Source: Acidimicrobiales bacterium (GTDB lineage Bacteria > Actinomycetota > Acidimicrobiia > Acidimicrobiales > Ilumatobacteraceae). From it: a stretch of DNA of 7,607 nt. The position numbers and the translations under genes are program-made. Location: the NCBI GenBank assembly GCA_030833305.1, contig JAURHL010000088.1, forward strand, positions 1 through 7,607, given 5' to 3'. Of the stretch, positions 6,045 through 7,607 are shown one piece after another. The notes beneath the pieces are model-generated. The model was not told the DNA's origin. It was given only the letters and a program-made list of their open reading frames with translations, and ran no database searches. The first letter of the stretch is position 1. Every line of letters starts with the position of its first letter.

Positions 6045-6759
6045 TCACCCGCTGCACACTCGGCTCGTCGCGCTGCTCGGTCAGCACCGAATGGTCGGTC
6101 TTCTTCGACGACGGTAATTCGATGGCGATGAACGCGTCGCCCAGTAGTTCGCGCAGGGAATCGAAGCGGGTGCCGACCAATCGGTCACCGGTGAATCGCA
6201 GACCCAACACCTGACACCCTTCGTCGGCCCGGCGCTTCACCACCAGTGCATCGTCGGGCGAGAGATTCAGATCGGCCGCGCGCTTGGCCCCCACCGGAAA
6301 CGGCAACGACGGCTGGCTCAGTACCGGGGCGAGCATGTGATCGTCGAGCATCATTCCAAGCGCAAACCCACCGCTGAAGCACATGCCCACGGCACCGATG
6401 CCCCGGCCGCCGATCTCCTGATGCAGCGAGCGCCCCAGCGCGCGCAACCAACCGATGATCGGCGAGGTTTTGTTCCGGGCCATCGCGGTGAACTCCTTGG
6501 AAACGCACACCTTGACCAACGACGACATCGCGTATCCGTTCGACATCTCCTGGCCCGGTGTGCCCACCAAGTCGGGCATCACGACGGTGAAGCCCGCCGA
6601 CACCACGTCTTCGGCGAAGGCCGCCACTTTCGGGGTGATGCCGGGCACCTCGTGCACGACCACCACCAGTGGTCCCGAACCCTTGCGATAGGTGTCGTGG
6701 GTGATGCCCGCCGCGGTGAAGGACCCTTTGGTCCATCCGTCCAAGACGTTCGTGCTCAT
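6016..6759 (-). CDS. Dienelactone hydrolase-family alpha/beta hydrolase
   Basis: Cytoplasmic alpha/beta hydrolase, 247 aa, the usual size for the dienelactone hydrolase (DLH) family, which opens lactones or cleaves esters with a cysteine nucleophile. The catalytic set lines up with classical DLH: His36-Glu37 in VVVVHEVPG, nucleophile Cys127 in the elbow GMCFSGG (125-131), Asp192 in TGDRLVG, and His223 in TDHSV. The ATG at 6759 overlaps the stop of the upstream phosphotransferase as ATGA, which fixes the start. The open frame continues 114 codons further, but that part is antisense-like, Arg/Gly-rich and inside the upstream gene. Expression is probably coupled to the phosphotransferase. True dienelactone is not implied; no chlorocatechol pathway genes are present. 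The 3' end overlaps yaaA by 29 bp. Confidence 0.94.
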   Translation of the reverse strand: MSTNVLDGWTKGSFTAAGITHDTYRKGSGPLVVVVHEVPGITPKVAAFAEDVVSAGFTVVMPDLVGTPGQEMSNGYAMSSLVKVCVSKEFTAMARNKTSPIIGWLRALGRSLHQEIGGRGIGAVGMCFSGGFALGMMLDDHMLAPVLSQPSLPFPVGAKRAADLNLSPDDALVVKRRADEGCQVLGLRFTGDRLVGTRFDSLRELLGDAFIAIELPSSKKTDHSVLTEQRDEPSVQRVISFFREKLH

Positions 6760-7607
6760 GTCAGGCTCCTCGCCGCTTCCAGGGCCCGTTGAACCAGGCC
6801 TTCGGTTCCCATCTTCATGGTGGACAGGTCGATCCCCTCTTGCCGGCCCATCGCGCCGTGCAGATACCGGGCGTAGACACCTTCGCTGATGACCGCCAGG
6901 CGCCAACACGAGAACGCGACGTAGTAGTCGACGGCCGACACGTCGCGACCGGTGTTGCCGGCGTATCGCTCGACCAGATCCCGATAGGGAGGGAAGCCGC
7001 CCGCCGGGGTGGGGTCGTTGGCCCGCAGAGCGTTCGACGGGCCGTCGCTCCAGTACACACCGAGATATCCGAGGTCCGCGAGCGGATCGCCCAACGTGCA
7101 CAGTTCCCAGTCGAGCACCGCCGCGATGCGACCGGACGACACATCGGTGAGACAGTTGCCGAAGCGGAAGTCACCGTGCGCGATCACGACTCCTTGTTGA
7201 CGGGGAAGATGGGCACTCAACCGTCGCACCACCTCGTCGATCTCGGGAAGGTCCCGCGTCTTGGAGTTCTCCCATTGCGTGCTCCACCGCTTCAGCTGGC
7301 GTTCGATGTAGCCATCGCGACGCGCCAGATCACCGAGTCCGACGTCGTCCACGTCGACGGCGTGCAGGTCGGCCAGGACGTCGATGAGATGGTGCGCCGC
7401 GGCCGGCCGTAGCTCGGTGGGGAGTGCCGCGGCCTTGTCGGCGCTGTCGAGTACCACGCCGTCCACGAAACCCATCACGTAGAAGTTGGCACCGTTCACG
7501 CTCTCGTCGGTGCACAGGCCCAACGCTCGGGGCACGGGAACCGTGGTGGAGCCGACGGCGGCGATGATGCGGAACTCGCGCGCCATGTCGTGGGCCGTGG
7601 CCAACAC
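6756..7607 (-). CDS. APH-fold phosphotransferase, ACAD10/LvaA-like (5' end outside window)
   Basis: Stand-alone kinase-like protein; 283 residues are visible to the stop at 6756. The frame is open to the window edge. The N-terminal visible stretch LATAHDMAREFR is an internal conserved part of this family, so an estimated 50-70 residues are missing and the GTG at 7607 is not a real start. Catalytic-loop residues are His144, Asp146 and Asn151 (HGDFRFGN; numbered from the edge), and the metal-binding Asp166 sits in LDWELCTLGDPLADLGY. These match the APH/ACAD10-like phosphotransferases rather than drug-resistance enzymes. Relatives include the kinase domain of ACAD10/ACAD11 and LvaA, which phosphorylate 4-hydroxyacyl-CoA. 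Substrate here is unproven. ATGA-coupled to the hydrolase downstream, suggesting a common pathway. Confidence 0.93.
   Translation of the reverse strand: MLATAHDMAREFRIIAAVGSTTVPVPRALGLCTDESVNGANFYVMGFVDGVVLDSADKAAALPTELRPAAAHHLIDVLADLHAVDVDDVGLGDLARRDGYIERQLKRWSTQWENSKTRDLPEIDEVVRRLSAHLPRQQGVVIAHGDFRFGNCLTDVSSGRIAAVLDWELCTLGDPLADLGYLGVYWSDGPSNALRANDPTPAGGFPPYRDLVERYAGNTGRDVSAVDYYVAFSCWRLAVISEGVYARYLHGAMGRQEGIDLSTMKMGTEGLVQRALEAARSLT

Noticed and set aside
6760..7101. A 114-residue N-terminal extension of the hydrolase
   Set aside because: It lies in another frame of the phosphotransferase gene with shadow-like composition. The ATGA junction gives the normal family N-terminus.
7605..7607. GTG at the right edge as the phosphotransferase start
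   Set aside because: The residues that follow match an internal conserved stretch of the family, so the gene continues beyond the window.

Overview
This is a GC-rich, gene-dense bacterial window. The gene types suggest an actinobacterium (Actinomycetota): an MprA/MprB-like two-component pair, a cytochrome P450 with a dedicated 3Fe-4S-type ferredoxin, a YaaA protein with the LLPPSEGK motif, and a stand-alone APH-fold phosphotransferase of the ACAD10-like kind. Possible leaderless starts fit too. The general look recalls Acidimicrobiia, but the sequence alone does not settle the class. I see no mobile element, RNA gene, CRISPR array or phage gene.

Layout, left to right. (1) 3-977, minus: an MprB-like sensor kinase cut by the window edge before its ATP-binding domain. 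It overlaps its MprA-like response regulator (974-1669, minus) by an ATGA junction. (2) 1670-1734: a short divergent promoter region with repeated GAGTC/GACTC half-sites. (3) 1735-3003, plus: a CLC antiporter that matches the fluoride-exporting CLC-F branch better than chloride CLCs. (4) 2942-5239, minus: a compact cassette transcribed ferredoxin, P450, SAM-dependent methyltransferase. The methyltransferase runs 62 bp into the 3' end of the CLC gene. (5) 5240-5282: a second short divergent region. (6) 5283-6044, plus: YaaA. (7) 6016-7607, minus: an APH-fold kinase-like gene (5' end outside the window) followed by a dienelactone hydrolase-family gene through an ATGA junction. The hydrolase overlaps the end of yaaA by 29 bp.

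The genes form four minus-strand or plus-strand units with almost no free DNA. The longest gap is about 65 bp, and both convergent pairs overlap tail to tail, so no intergenic terminator can exist there. Likely working units are the two-component pair, the ferredoxin-P450-methyltransferase oxidation/methylation cassette, and the kinase-hydrolase pair, for which a lactone/hydroxy-acid role is a testable guess. CLC-F and YaaA are single-gene protection functions (fluoride, peroxide/iron).

I do not see a clearly new biological system. The best leads are the unassigned ferredoxin-P450-methyltransferase cassette, the kinase-hydrolase pair, and the divergent regulator/CLC-F promoter.
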